A stretch of 64,000 nt of DNA from an uncultured Dehalococcoidia bacterium. GTDB taxonomy: Bacteria; Chloroflexota; Dehalococcoidia; Lucifugimonadales; Lucifugimonadaceae. The notes under the pieces are model-generated. The model was not told the origin of the DNA. It ran no database searches and was given only the letters and a program-made list of their open reading frames with translations. Made by a program: the position numbers and the translations under genes. This document shows positions 1 to 9,341 of the stretch, piece after piece. How positions within the stretch are numbered: the stretch's first letter is position 1; each line of letters opens with the position of its first letter. Location: NCBI GenBank assembly GCA_913052475.1, contig CAJXEJ010000005.1, positions 1 to 64,000 of the forward strand, given 5' to 3'.

Positions 1-2
1 AG

Positions 3-857
3 CAGGTGATGCTCAGGCTTTCACCGAGCGTCGATCCCCACACTCACTTGCTCACGTCGACCGGGATTCTCGACTCCAAGTTCGGATTTTCGATCGAAAC
101 AGGCGATGGCGAAGCTGCGGTCGAACAGGCGATGGCGAAGGAATCGCTCAATGTCGTGGGACTACATTTTCATCTTGGCTCACCGATTTTCGAGTTGGAG
201 CCGTACTCCGAAGCGATCGATTACGTGTTGAAGTTCGCTGCGGATATGCGCGACAAGTACGGACTCGAGTTGAAGCGGTTTAGTCCCGGTGGTGGATTTG
301 CGATCGGATACATCTCCGACACTCTTCCCCCGGCGATGAGCGACTACGCCAAAGAGATCGCTGTGGCGATTCGCCGAGGTTGCGACACGTACGGTCTCGA
401 CGAACCCGAAATAACGGTCGAACCGGGTCGTGCGATCGTGGGTCGTGCCGGGGTTGCGGTGTACACCGTTGGAGGGATCAAGACCATCCCTAACGTTCGA
501 ACATACGTTAGTGTCGATGGCGGTATGGGCGACAACATTCGACCTGCGCTGTATGACTCGGAGTATGCCGTTGTGCCGGTGGATCGGCCGAACGCAACCC
601 GGAACCAGACCGTTACGGTCGCCGGAAAATTCTGCGAATCAGGCGACGTGTTGGCGTGCGACGTCAACCTTCCTGATCCAGAGACCGGCGAGTTGCTGGC
701 GCTCCCCGCTTCGGGGGCTTACTGCCTGATGATGGCAAGTAACTACAACATGCAGCCACGTCCTGCTGTGGTGATGGTGAACGGCGGCCAGGCCCGTTTG
801 ATCCGGCGACGCGAAACCTACAGCGATCTGCTTGCCTCGAGTCTCGATCTTGGCTGA
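3..857 (+). CDS. lysA: Diaminopimelate decarboxylase, 5' end cut by the window
   Basis: LysA is a PLP enzyme of alanine-racemase fold type that removes CO2 from meso-diaminopimelate to make lysine. The reading frame is open from the first bases, so the N-terminal part with the PLP lysine lies outside the window. About 284 residues are visible, against about 420 in the family. Visible family signatures are VDPHTH followed by a TG and SKFG, the glycine run GGGFAIG, the substrate-binding VEPGRAIVG, the dimer-interface cysteine in CESGD, and the C-terminal GAYCLMMASNYN. It overlaps the start of holB, so the two are probably cotranscribed. Confidence 0.95.
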   Translation, partial: QVMLRLSPSVDPHTHLLTSTGILDSKFGFSIETGDGEAAVEQAMAKESLNVVGLHFHLGSPIFELEPYSEAIDYVLKFAADMRDKYGLELKRFSPGGGFAIGYISDTLPPAMSDYAKEIAVAIRRGCDTYGLDEPEITVEPGRAIVGRAGVAVYTVGGIKTIPNVRTYVSVDGGMGDNIRPALYDSEYAVVPVDRPNATRNQTVTVAGKFCESGDVLACDVNLPDPETGELLALPASGAYCLMMASNYNMQPRPAVVMVNGGQARLIRRRETYSDLLASSLDLG

Positions 858-2010
858 TTACGCGACACCCGCCACCACTCATTCGCCAGTCGTTGGATGG
901 ACGACGTTTGGCCATACGGGTGCGACGCGGCTTCTTTCTAAATCGTTGGAATCGGGTCGGCTTGCGCATGCATATCTGATCACCGGTCCCGACAAGGTTG
1001 GTAAACGAACGCTGGCTCTGGATATTGCCTGCATGGTCAATAGCGAGCCAGTGGTCGACATGTTTGGCGAGGTACCGAATATAGATCTTTCTACCTCGCA
1101 TCAGGCGGAACGAATTCGGAAGGGAATTCACTCCGATGTGAGAGTGATTGATGTCAATACCGAGCTCGACAAAGATTCCAAAAAGTCTTCGGATGGGGAC
1201 GATACCCCTGCGCGCGGGCGCCAGACAATCTCGATCGAACACATCCGCGATTTGATCAAAGAAACGGCGACGATGCCGTTTGAAGGTGAGAAAAAGGTGT
1301 TCATCGTCGATGGAGCCCACCGGATGGTCGAAGCGGCGTTCAACGCGATGCTGAAAACTCTTGAAGAGCCGACCGACGAGGTGTTGATCATTCTCACTGC
1401 TCCAACCGATGAGGCGTTGCCCGATACGGTTGTATCTCGCTGCCAGCGTGTTGATTTGCGACCTGTTGATACGGCAGTGATCGAATCGGAGTTGATCGAG
1501 CGATTTGAAGCCGACGAAGATCAGGCTCGATCGCTTTCTCGGCTTGCCCGTGGATGCCCGGGATGGGCCATCGACGCCATGAACGACTCCACGATTGTCG
1601 ATGCGCACAATCAGGCGGTTTTGCGATTCGCTGAGATCGTTACCGGCAACGTCGAAGAGCGGTTTCGATACGCCCGTCAGACAGCTGGACAGTTCTGGCG
1701 CGACCGAGACGCGGTGCTTGCTGAGATGCAGCGGTGGCTTGAATGGTGGCGAGACGTTGCAATGATGCGATACAAGCTCGATGATCAGGTGACGAATGTC
1801 GAGTGGAACGAACTGTTTTATGATATTGCCGGTCAGTTGAAAGAAACTCAGATTTCGGCAGCTGTGACTGCGATTCAGGATGCGCTGGTTGCGCTTGAGG
1901 CCAACGCTGTGCCGCAGTTGACGCTAGAAGTGTTGATGCTCGATCTACCATGGGCGGATCCGGCAAAAGTGCCTTCTCTCACGTTTGATGCTGCCGAGGA
2001 CGAGGACTAG
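832..2010 (+). CDS. holB: DNA polymerase III delta-prime subunit
   Basis: HolB is the delta-prime subunit of the clamp loader that places the beta clamp on primed DNA. The protein has 392 residues. It begins with the family segment WTTFGHTGA and has a Walker A loop GPDKVGKR near residues 52-59, a Walker B-like IVDGAH, the AFNAMLKTLEEP helix and the SRC motif in VVSRCQR. The usual zinc-binding cysteine cluster after Walker A is missing and is replaced by an acidic, variable stretch. Only TTG starts are available, at 832 or 850. Both overlap the end of lysA and neither has a clear ribosome binding site, so the start is uncertain. The 3' end carries a tandem duplication. Confidence 0.9.
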   Translation: MPRVSILADYATPATTHSPVVGWTTFGHTGATRLLSKSLESGRLAHAYLITGPDKVGKRTLALDIACMVNSEPVVDMFGEVPNIDLSTSHQAERIRKGIHSDVRVIDVNTELDKDSKKSSDGDDTPARGRQTISIEHIRDLIKETATMPFEGEKKVFIVDGAHRMVEAAFNAMLKTLEEPTDEVLIILTAPTDEALPDTVVSRCQRVDLRPVDTAVIESELIERFEADEDQARSLSRLARGCPGWAIDAMNDSTIVDAHNQAVLRFAEIVTGNVEERFRYARQTAGQFWRDRDAVLAEMQRWLEWWRDVAMMRYKLDDQVTNVEWNELFYDIAGQLKETQISAAVTAIQDALVALEANAVPQLTLEVLMLDLPWADPAKVPSLTFDAAEDED

Positions 2011-2058
2011 CGCACTCTCACTTGATGCTGCCGAGGACGAGGACTAGCGCACTCTCAC
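1985..2058 (+). repeat. 37-bp tandem duplication of the holB stop region
   Basis: Two identical head-to-tail 37-base copies, 1985-2021 and 2022-2058, contain the last codons of holB with its TAG stop and the 11 bases after it. Only the first stop is used. The second copy is untranslated and forms the short spacer to the convergent HNH gene. Exact identity suggests a recent slippage event. Confidence 0.95.
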
Positions 2059-2069
2059 TATCGATAGCG

Positions 2070-2648
2070 CTAATAACCGGTGGTTGCGGCGCCGAAGTTC
2101 GCCGCCGGTGGGTTCGACTCCGGCAAAAGCCAGGGCACGAACGGGAGCCATGTTTGCTTCAACGACTCCAGCTTTAGGAACGAGTATGGGTTTGGTCGAG
2201 GCTCGTGGGGTTTGTTACGTAGCCTCATTCCCGCTTCCCGGGGCGTACGGCCCGCCTTACGGTGGTTACACGCCTTGCAGGCGCTCACAACGTTCGTCCA
2301 CGTGTATTCACCCCCTTTGCAGCGGGGGTGGACGTGGTCGATAGTCATATCACGTGGTTTTGCACCGCAGTACTGGCACGAATAGTTGTCGCGAGTAAAG
2401 ATTTCGTTGCGTGACATCTTTCGGCGCTGGAGAGGACGCCTGACCATATATACCAGCCTAATCACGTCGGGTCGGTCAAAAAGATCGTCCACCGTGTGAA
2501 CGTACTCACCGGTATCCTGAACCGATTCTGCTTTGCCTTTACCCACGAGCTTCACCGCTCTACGAATATCGCAGATGTTGAGCGGCTGGTAGTTCTGGTT
2601 GAGAACCAGAACTGGTGCCCTTGTGTTTTTAGTCGTCTGGGCGCTCAT
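2070..2648 (-). CDS. HNH endonuclease family protein
   Basis: This is a 192-residue protein of the small bacterial HNH nuclease family. It opens with the conserved VLNQNYQPLNICDIRRAVKL block. The zinc-stabilised HNH core follows, with YSCQYCG, the catalytic TIDHVHPR, and a second cysteine pair in SACKACNHRKAGRTP. Proteins of this family are common single-copy genes with poorly known roles, probably in DNA repair or restriction. I chose the ATG at 2648. A longer frame from a TTG at 2690 adds 14 unconserved residues. It lies downstream of cvpA on the same strand and converges on holB. Confidence 0.88.
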   Translation of the reverse strand: MSAQTTKNTRAPVLVLNQNYQPLNICDIRRAVKLVGKGKAESVQDTGEYVHTVDDLFDRPDVIRLVYMVRRPLQRRKMSRNEIFTRDNYSCQYCGAKPRDMTIDHVHPRCKGGEYTWTNVVSACKACNHRKAGRTPREAGMRLRNKPHEPRPNPYSFLKLESLKQTWLPFVPWLLPESNPPAANFGAATTGY

Positions 2649-2712
2649 TTGGGTTTCCGTGTGCAGTCTTTCCCTGAGTGACCGCTGCAATAGTAACTCT
2701 ACTTATTGCTGG

Positions 2713-3327
2713 TTAACCGTCTACTTCGCCTATTCGGGTTTCGAGGATATCGAGAGCGACCCCGAAGTCATCGGGTGCAAATTCGATAACAAAGCTACGC
2801 AGGGTAAACAGTGTCGGAACGATCTGTGATCCAACGAGTTCTTCGTCGAGTTTCTCTCGAATACCGGTCTCAACATAGTTTTTGCCGGCGTTCTCGATCA
2901 TCGCTTCAATGCCGGTTGCCGTCTGCCCTGAAGTGCCTTCGGGTATGACGTAGGTGTATCGAGCTGCAACGGTCATAACACCACCGGCGATCAGCACGCC
3001 GGCTACAAGGCCTACGACGATTCCACCGACGCTATCAACCCAATCCACCATGTTGGCGGTGAGGGCCTTCTTGATGATTGAAGATACGATTCGGCTAGCA
3101 AGGAATACGGCTACGAAGATTATTGCATATCCGATTGCTGTTGAAACGGCTTCGCTTTCAACTCCGCGCCAAATCAGAGACAGAACGCGGCCTGCGAACA
3201 GACCACTCAAGAACAGTCCGAAGTAAACGGCTACGGCATTGAGAACCGCATCAATCAGCCCGGTTTTAAATCCCCAAAGGGCGCTTAGCGCAAACGTTAC
3301 GATCAGCACCCAATCTAGAACGTTCAT
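2713..3327 (-). CDS. cvpA: CvpA family membrane protein
   Basis: This 204-residue protein has about four hydrophobic segments and the family opening NVLDWVLIV, followed by GFKTGLIDAVLN and a glycine-rich third segment. It matches the CvpA (colicin V production) family of inner-membrane proteins, which have been linked to envelope homeostasis and toxin export and have no defined enzymatic role. The ATG at 3327 is preceded by GGAG about 12 bases upstream, which favours it over the longer GTG start at 3375. It precedes the HNH gene on the same strand. Confidence 0.82.
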   Translation of the reverse strand: MNVLDWVLIVTFALSALWGFKTGLIDAVLNAVAVYFGLFLSGLFAGRVLSLIWRGVESEAVSTAIGYAIIFVAVFLASRIVSSIIKKALTANMVDWVDSVGGIVVGLVAGVLIAGGVMTVAARYTYVIPEGTSGQTATGIEAMIENAGKNYVETGIREKLDEELVGSQIVPTLFTLRSFVIEFAPDDFGVALDILETRIGEVDG

Positions 3328-3529
3328 TTTCGAGTAACTCCATTTAGGTAGGTTAACGCATCGATTCGCAACCACGATGGTTTCGGCGAATCAATACAGA
3401 AATATTGATAATGCGTACATGTCGGATGATCAGGATTTTAACAGTAGACGTTTACCCTATTTCGAGTTGGTTTAGTGCGGATGTGGTCAAATATGGGTAG
3501 CTGAAGCACTGAATAGGAATGGAGATCGA

Positions 3530-4216
3530 TTGTCAGAGTTAGAGTCTGGACGACCGCCGATTGCGATCGACGGATCAGCCGTTTCGGGTAAATCTTCTGC
3601 TGGCAGAGAGTTTGCTGCGCAGATCGGATATCGATTCCTCGATACCGGGCTTATGTATCGTGCTGCAACTTGGAACGCACTTCGAATCGGTGCTAACGTG
3701 AACGATACTTCAGCCGTTATCGCGGCAACTGAGCAGATGGAATTCACGGTTTCTGAAACAAAGAACAGCGGCAACCAGATGGTAATCGACGGAGAAGACA
3801 TCACCCAACACTTGCACTCGGTGGCGGTCGATGATTCGGTTTCCGCGGTGTCTGCTATTGGGAGAGTTAGGGAAATCATGGTCGCCGAGCAACGCCGTTT
3901 GGCGGGAGAAGGCGAGATCGTGATGGTTGGACGAGATATTGGGACGGTCGTAATCCCCGATGCACCTTTGAAGATTTATCTGACGGCGACGGCCCGAACT
4001 CGTGCAATTCGACGACATCGCGATTTTTTGGCAGAAGGCGCTGAAGTCGACTTTGAAGATATCCTGCGTTCATTGGAGCGCCGGGACAAAATTGATTCCT
4101 CCCGTAAAGAATCTCCGCTGAGACCGGCAGGCGATGCCCGTGTAATTGATACTGAAGATCTTTCGTTCGAGCAGGTTGTAGAGCGACTTGTTGAACTGGC
4201 TAAGGATGTTCTGTAG
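3530..4216 (+). CDS. cmk: Cytidylate kinase
   Basis: Cmk phosphorylates CMP and dCMP with ATP in pyrimidine nucleotide metabolism. The 228-residue protein has the P-loop GSAVSGKSS near residue 15, the LDTGLMYRAAT motif, the GRDIGTVV nucleotide-binding segment, and a lid with RRDKIDSSR and SPLRPAGDA. The start is TTG at 3530, with GGAG at 3521-3524 five bases before it. The next gene, plsC, begins at the base right after the cmk stop, so the pair is translationally coupled, an arrangement seen in many Gram-positive and Chloroflexota genomes. Confidence 0.96.
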   Translation: MSELESGRPPIAIDGSAVSGKSSAGREFAAQIGYRFLDTGLMYRAATWNALRIGANVNDTSAVIAATEQMEFTVSETKNSGNQMVIDGEDITQHLHSVAVDDSVSAVSAIGRVREIMVAEQRRLAGEGEIVMVGRDIGTVVIPDAPLKIYLTATARTRAIRRHRDFLAEGAEVDFEDILRSLERRDKIDSSRKESPLRPAGDARVIDTEDLSFEQVVERLVELAKDVL

Positions 4217-4897
4217 ATGGTCCAGTGGCTGTTCCCGTTCTGCAACGCTGGATTCAAGACGACGCTCAGATGGTTTTCAGATTTCGAAATCGAAGGGCAG
4301 GAGAACATACCCGATTCTGGGCCACTCCTAGTTGCGCCGAACCACCTATCGAATTTGGATCCCGCGATAGTGGCAACGGCACTTCCGCGCCCCCCGGTGT
4401 TTTTGGCGAAGAAGGAACTGTTCAAATACCCGGTCGCTTCGATCCTGATGCGTGGATACGGCGCATTTCCGGTCGATCGGAGACGAGCGGATGTTCGTGC
4501 ACTCAGTTGGATAACCCGCCAGTTATTAAGTGAACACCGAATCGCGATTGTTTTTCCCGAAGGAACCCGAAGCAAATTTGGCGGTCTCCTTCGGGGCCAG
4601 CCTGGTCTTGCGCATATCGCGATCTCAACCGGCGTGCCCGTGATCCCGGTTGCGCTCACTGGTTCGGAAAACTTGCAGAATCCGATCAAGGTATTCAAAC
4701 CCACTGCGACTCTTCGGCTCAAGATCGGTAAGCCGTTCGTGACCGCAGGTGTTGCGGGTAGACCTTCGAGGAAAAAGGCCAACGACGTGACGACAGAAAT
4801 TATGATTCGTATCGCCAAAATGCTTCCAGAAGGGCAACGGGGCGAATATTCTGAGAAGTACGTTAACGAATTTGTCGAAACATCTGAGTACGATTGA
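4217..4897 (+). CDS. plsC: 1-acyl-sn-glycerol-3-phosphate acyltransferase
   Basis: PlsC adds the second acyl chain to lysophosphatidic acid, giving phosphatidic acid for membrane lipids. The 226-residue protein has the catalytic NHLSNLD (NHx4D) motif near residue 42, GAFPVDR, the FPEGTRS substrate motif and the VPVIPVA block. It starts with ATG directly after the cmk stop codon. A short spacer of 33 bases leads to glmS on the same strand, so cmk, plsC and glmS look like one transcript. Confidence 0.94.
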   Translation: MVQWLFPFCNAGFKTTLRWFSDFEIEGQENIPDSGPLLVAPNHLSNLDPAIVATALPRPPVFLAKKELFKYPVASILMRGYGAFPVDRRRADVRALSWITRQLLSEHRIAIVFPEGTRSKFGGLLRGQPGLAHIAISTGVPVIPVALTGSENLQNPIKVFKPTATLRLKIGKPFVTAGVAGRPSRKKANDVTTEIMIRIAKMLPEGQRGEYSEKYVNEFVETSEYD

Positions 4898-4930
4898 TCG
4901 ACCAGTAGCTTCCGTGAGGTGAGTGGTTAA

Positions 4931-6784
4931 GTGTGTGGAATATTTGCATACGCGGGAACTGAAAACGTCGTTCCGCTGTTGATCGAAGGCCTTCGTTCGG
5001 TCGAATACCGCGGATACGATTCGGCCGGCATCTCAGTTATCGACGAAGTTGGCGAGATTCAGACGGTGAAACGTGGTGACCATGGGGCGTCGCTCGGCAA
5101 TCTTGCTTCGGCTCTGGATGGCGACTCGATTTCGGGTGTTGTTGGAATTGGCCACACACGCTGGGCAACTCACGGTGGGGTGAATCACCAGAATTCACAC
5201 CCGCACGCATCTAGCAACGGCTCTGTTTCGATTGCGCACAACGGCATCATCGAGAATTTCCTTGAGCTAAAAGATGAGCTAATGGACTCGGGAATCGTGT
5301 TTCAGTCAGAAACCGATTCGGAAGTGTTGGCACACCTGATCGGAAACGCGGTCACTTCGGGAAGGAGTCTACGTGAGGCAGTTATTGGTGCAGCGAGCAG
5401 GATAAAGGGCAATACCGCCGTGGTCGCCGTTTCTGCATCCGAGCCCGACGTTGCCGTTGGGCTTCGCGTTGGAACCGCCGGTGGAATCGTGGTTGGCAAG
5501 AATGCAGACGCAGCTGTCATGGCATCCGACGTGATCGCCCTCTTGCCGTACACGTCGGAAGTGATTTACCTCGAATCTGGTGAAATTGTTGAGATCGAAC
5601 GTGGCGTGATTCGACTGTTCGATCTGGAAGGATCGTCAATCTCTCGAAAACCGATCGTTACTTCTCAAAACTTCGAAGCGGCGCAAAAAGGTAATCACCC
5701 GCACTTCATGTCGAAAGAGATAGCCGAACAGCCAGATGCGATTCAGGGTGCAATGCGTGGGCGGGCTGCTTTCACGAAGGGAACGCTTTCACTTCCTGAG
5801 TTTTCACTTGCTCAAGGTCAAATCAAAGCGATCGACCGGGTTGTCTTAACAGGAATGGGAACGTCGCTTCACGCTGGGATGTTTGGCGCTTTGGTGATCG
5901 AGTCACTGGCGAGAATTCCTGCAACCGCTGAGAACTCGTCGGAATTGCGATATCGAAATCCGTTGATTGGCCCTAACACCCTCGTCATCGCCGTTACCCA
6001 ATCTGGCGAGACCGCCGATACCCTGGCTGCAATGGAGCACGCGCGAAATGCTGGTGCGCCGCAGGCCGTTGTTCTTGAACTGGAAGGTTCGCAAGCTACC
6101 CGCGTCGCTGATTTCACTCTGCCAATTCGGGCAGGTCAGGAAATAGGAGTTGCCTCAACAAAGACGATGACTGCCAGTATGACGACGCTATTGCAACTGG
6201 CGGTGGTACTCGCCGAGACCAGAGGTGTTATAGGTGGTGAACAGGTCAGAAACATTGTGGGATCGATGGCAGAATTGCCGTCGTTGATTGCAACTACTCT
6301 CAGCCTCAACGGTCAGATTTCCGAACTGGCTGATCGCCTCTCAAAATTTGAGGATCTTCTCTATCTCGGACGAGGCGCACAGCTACCGATCGCCCTTGAG
6401 GGCGCACTCAAAATGAAGGAGCTTGCCTACATTCACGCTGAAGGTTATCCGGCAGGCGAGATGAAGCATGGTGTGAACGCGCTTCTGGGTCCCGACATAG
6501 CAACGGTTGTTGCCACACCACGAAACGACCTTTACGAGAAAATGTTGTCGAACATCAGTGAGGTAAAGGCTCGTGGAGGGGAGGTTGCAGCGATTGCGAC
6601 TGAGGGCGACGACACTGTCGAGAGGCTGGCCGACCACGTAATTCGTGTACCTGATTGCCCGGAACTGCTCCAGCCGTTTATCACGTTGGTTCCGATGCAA
6701 CTTCTCGCCTATCGCACTGCGCTAGCACTTGGACGGGACCCCGACAAACCGCGCAATCTGGCGAAGACCGTCACGGTTGAATAA
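4931..6784 (+). CDS. glmS: Glutamine-fructose-6-phosphate aminotransferase (isomerizing)
   Basis: GlmS makes glucosamine-6-phosphate from fructose-6-phosphate and glutamine, the entry to peptidoglycan amino sugars. The protein is 617 residues, full length for the family. It starts MCGIF, so the catalytic Cys is exposed after Met removal. The glutaminase domain has GHTRWATHG and NGIIENF. Two SIS domains follow, with TGMGTSLHAG, SQSGETADTLAA, ASTKTMT and LGRGAQLPIALEGALKMKEL. The GTG start is preceded by GAGGTGA. No glmS ribozyme fits in the 33-base leader. Confidence 0.97.
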   Translation: MCGIFAYAGTENVVPLLIEGLRSVEYRGYDSAGISVIDEVGEIQTVKRGDHGASLGNLASALDGDSISGVVGIGHTRWATHGGVNHQNSHPHASSNGSVSIAHNGIIENFLELKDELMDSGIVFQSETDSEVLAHLIGNAVTSGRSLREAVIGAASRIKGNTAVVAVSASEPDVAVGLRVGTAGGIVVGKNADAAVMASDVIALLPYTSEVIYLESGEIVEIERGVIRLFDLEGSSISRKPIVTSQNFEAAQKGNHPHFMSKEIAEQPDAIQGAMRGRAAFTKGTLSLPEFSLAQGQIKAIDRVVLTGMGTSLHAGMFGALVIESLARIPATAENSSELRYRNPLIGPNTLVIAVTQSGETADTLAAMEHARNAGAPQAVVLELEGSQATRVADFTLPIRAGQEIGVASTKTMTASMTTLLQLAVVLAETRGVIGGEQVRNIVGSMAELPSLIATTLSLNGQISELADRLSKFEDLLYLGRGAQLPIALEGALKMKELAYIHAEGYPAGEMKHGVNALLGPDIATVVATPRNDLYEKMLSNISEVKARGGEVAAIATEGDDTVERLADHVIRVPDCPELLQPFITLVPMQLLAYRTALALGRDPDKPRNLAKTVTVE

Positions 6785-6889
6785 CCAATTTCGTCATTCG
6801 GCCACTAGACAGCTGGATTGAGGCGTAACATCGTCGCTTCGTACGTAGCATGAATTTCGAGTGCCGAATTTCGAATCGATCATATTCGC

Positions 6890-8161
6890 TTGGCAACCAC
6901 TACAGAACAGCAAAACCCGGTTGGCTTCCGCGAGAAACTGGCTGAGAAGCTCGGTGCGTTAAGTAACGCCAAGTACCGACGATACTGGCTGGGTTCGCTT
7001 GCATCGGTGGGGGCGATCCAGATCGTTACGATGGCGCAAGGTTGGTTGATCGTCGACAAACTTGGCGGTTCGACGGTAGATGTCGGTGTGCTCGGTGGGG
7101 CAACGGCAGTTCCGACGATTCTTGTCAGCCTTTTCGGCGGCGTTCTTGCCGACCGACTCGATCGCCGCATGTTGATCGTGGCGGTTTCGGCTGCTTCAAC
7201 TGGTTTACTTATGCTGCTTGCGATTCTAGATGCCACAAACACTGTGATGATCTGGCATGTCGTCGTGATTGCCTCGGCTCAGGGTCTTGTGATGGGCTTC
7301 GATGGTCCGGTAAGGAGTTCGTACTTTCCGCTCCTGATCGAGCGAAGACATATGGCGAGTGCGGTTGTTCTCGGGACCGTGATGTGGCAATTCAGCCGAC
7401 TGGTTACGCCGATTATCGGCGGTGTACTTATCACTTATGGCGGCACTGAATCTGTTTTCTTTGTTGGTGTTCTCGGCTGGGTAAGCATGCTACTGGTGAT
7501 GATCTCGCTACGAGTAAGTTCACCTCCGTTAGGAACTTCTCGAAACTATGTAGGAGACATCGTCGATGGCGTGAAATTTATATTCTCCAGACGCGATTTT
7601 TTACTCCTGATCGGGCTCACCTACTCGACCCATTTCTTCGGGATGCAGTACCTTCAATTGATGCCGTTCTTCGCCAAACGATTTGGGCGTGACGCTGATG
7701 GTTTCGGGATCATGCTGTCGGCTTTGGGATTGGGTGCGCTAGCAGGCACGTTCACTGTAGGTAAAGTTCGTGCCAACCCTCGGGTTGGTTACTTCATGCT
7801 GGGTGGCACGATTACGTTTACTGTAGCGGTCATATCGTTTGCATTCTCACCATCGTTTTACGTTGCCCTGGCTTTTCTTTTCATCGGCGGACTGTCGAAC
7901 ACGATTTTTTTCGTCGTGGCAATGACTGTGCTGCAGCTGCGAGTACCTGAGCAGATGCGAGGGCGGGTAATGGGCATCTACACCATCACGTTTAGTTTCA
8001 TACCGCTCGGCGGCGTGATGGGTGGCTACGTCGCTTCTATTTACGATGAGCGGGTAGCGGTTGGGATCGGTGCAGCAATCCTCGCTTCGATCTTCCTTTT
8101 CGTGGGTATTACTCAGCCGATGATTCGAAACTTCAATGGCACTAATTTGGAAGAAGTGTGA
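6890..8161 (+). CDS. Major facilitator superfamily transporter
   Basis: This 423-residue protein has about twelve hydrophobic segments and the MFS loop motif GGVLADRLDRR between helices 2 and 3. A second such motif, LRVPEQMRGRVMGIY, lies in the C-terminal half. It resembles the EntS-like MFS_3 exporters. The substrate cannot be read from sequence. The start is a TTG at 6890 with no strong ribosome binding site. Another copy of the same family follows 22 bases after its stop and is broken. Confidence 0.88.
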   Translation: MATTTEQQNPVGFREKLAEKLGALSNAKYRRYWLGSLASVGAIQIVTMAQGWLIVDKLGGSTVDVGVLGGATAVPTILVSLFGGVLADRLDRRMLIVAVSAASTGLLMLLAILDATNTVMIWHVVVIASAQGLVMGFDGPVRSSYFPLLIERRHMASAVVLGTVMWQFSRLVTPIIGGVLITYGGTESVFFVGVLGWVSMLLVMISLRVSSPPLGTSRNYVGDIVDGVKFIFSRRDFLLLIGLTYSTHFFGMQYLQLMPFFAKRFGRDADGFGIMLSALGLGALAGTFTVGKVRANPRVGYFMLGGTITFTVAVISFAFSPSFYVALAFLFIGGLSNTIFFVVAMTVLQLRVPEQMRGRVMGIYTITFSFIPLGGVMGGYVASIYDERVAVGIGAAILASIFLFVGITQPMIRNFNGTNLEEV

Positions 8162-8183
8162 GCGACGTCGAGTCGAGGGCTGA

Positions 8184-9308
8184 ATGTTGCCGGATAGCGA
8201 CACATCGTCGGTAGTTCGAAACGAAGAACGACGTGTAAGCGCTCTATCGTTCAAGTCGTTACAGACCTACTTTGGCGGCACCGTTCTGGCGATGAACGCT
8301 CTTCGACTCGGTGCGGTTGCACAAGGGTTGTTGATATGGGAACTCAGCGGCTCGCTTCTGAGCCTTGGTGGAGTTGCTGAGGCGACTGACATTCCGATGA
8401 TGTTGGTGAACGTATTTGGCGGCGTTCTCGCCGATCGATTTGAAGCGAAATTCCTGCTTAGCGGATCTTCGCTGATTGGCGCTCTGTTGTTCGTGCTTCA
8501 CGGCGTTCTCGATATCACTGACACAGTGCGGGCGTGGCACATATTTGCGATCGCGGTAATCACTGGATTCGTTTCTGGTACCGATCAACCGTCGCGCCAG
8601 ACCTACTTTCCATCGCTTTGCTGGGTTGGTTCGCAATGTTCTCGGCGACGATAGTACTGCCTCGGAGGGGTATTTTTTCGGTTCGGGGGAGGGTGCTTCG
8701 TGATCTAGGCACTGGGATTCGCTCTATAAGGCGACACCGGGTGTTGCTGGTGCCCATGATTATGGCTTTTTCGAACATGCTGATGGTGTTCGGGTGGATC
8801 GGATTATTTCCTGCTTACGTCGAACTGTTTGTGGTGGCAAGAGAGAAGTTTGCTTCATGTTTTCATCGGCGGGCATCGGGGCGTTCAGCGGCATCATGGT
8901 CGCTGGGCGTCTTTCGCCGGGACGACGCCTCGGCTGGGTGATACCCGGGGGGAGCGGCATCGTTTTCTGCGATCATGCTGGTGGTGTCGAACTCGCCTTC
9001 ACTGGCGCTCGGAATGGTGCTGGCTGCGCTGGCTTACTTTTGGAACGGATTTTTCAACATTTCGTCGATAAACGCCGTACAGCTACGTGTTCCAGAGGAC
9101 ATTCTGGTCCGGGTGATGGGCGTATTCGCAATCTCACAGAGCTTCCGGTGTGCTGGGTGGGCTGTGGACGGGCACTATGGCGAGTTTGATGGGCATGCGT
9201 GCGGGAATGATGGTTGGGCCTACGATCATCCTAGTGCTGATCGTCACGATCTTTGTGACGCAACGACAAGTCCGAAACTTGCACGGAGATCCAGCCCGTG
9301 GCGCGTGA
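8184..9308 (+). pseudogene. Decayed second MFS transporter
   Basis: This is a paralogue of the upstream MFS gene that has lost its frame. The first 150 residues, through DQPSRQTYFPSL, read from an ATG at 8184. About 45-50 residues present in the intact copy, from the IERRHMASA region onward, are then missing and the frame changes. The frame changes again near 8855 (into FSSAGIGAFSGIM), near 8960 (into SPSLALGMVLAAL, then VQLRVPEDILVRVMG), and near 9145 (into SGVLGGLWTGTMASLMG). It ends at a TGA at 9306-9308. Four frame shifts plus a deletion make base-calling error an unlikely explanation. Confidence 0.88.
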
Positions 9309-9341
9309 CCAATTTCGGCTTCGCATATAGGCTTGAATTCG

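Noticed and set aside
664-1608. A 314-codon open frame antisense to holB.
   Set aside because: It is rich in Arg, Ser and Arg-Arg strings typical of reverse-strand shadows, and holB is clearly the real gene.
2101-2125. A tRNA-like T-arm string (GGGTTCGACTCC) that could suggest a tRNA.
   Set aside because: It lies inside the antisense of the HNH coding sequence, has no acceptor, D or anticodon arms around it, and is explained by coding.
4898-4930. A possible glmS ribozyme upstream of glmS.
   Set aside because: The spacer is only 33 bases and lacks any ribozyme core.
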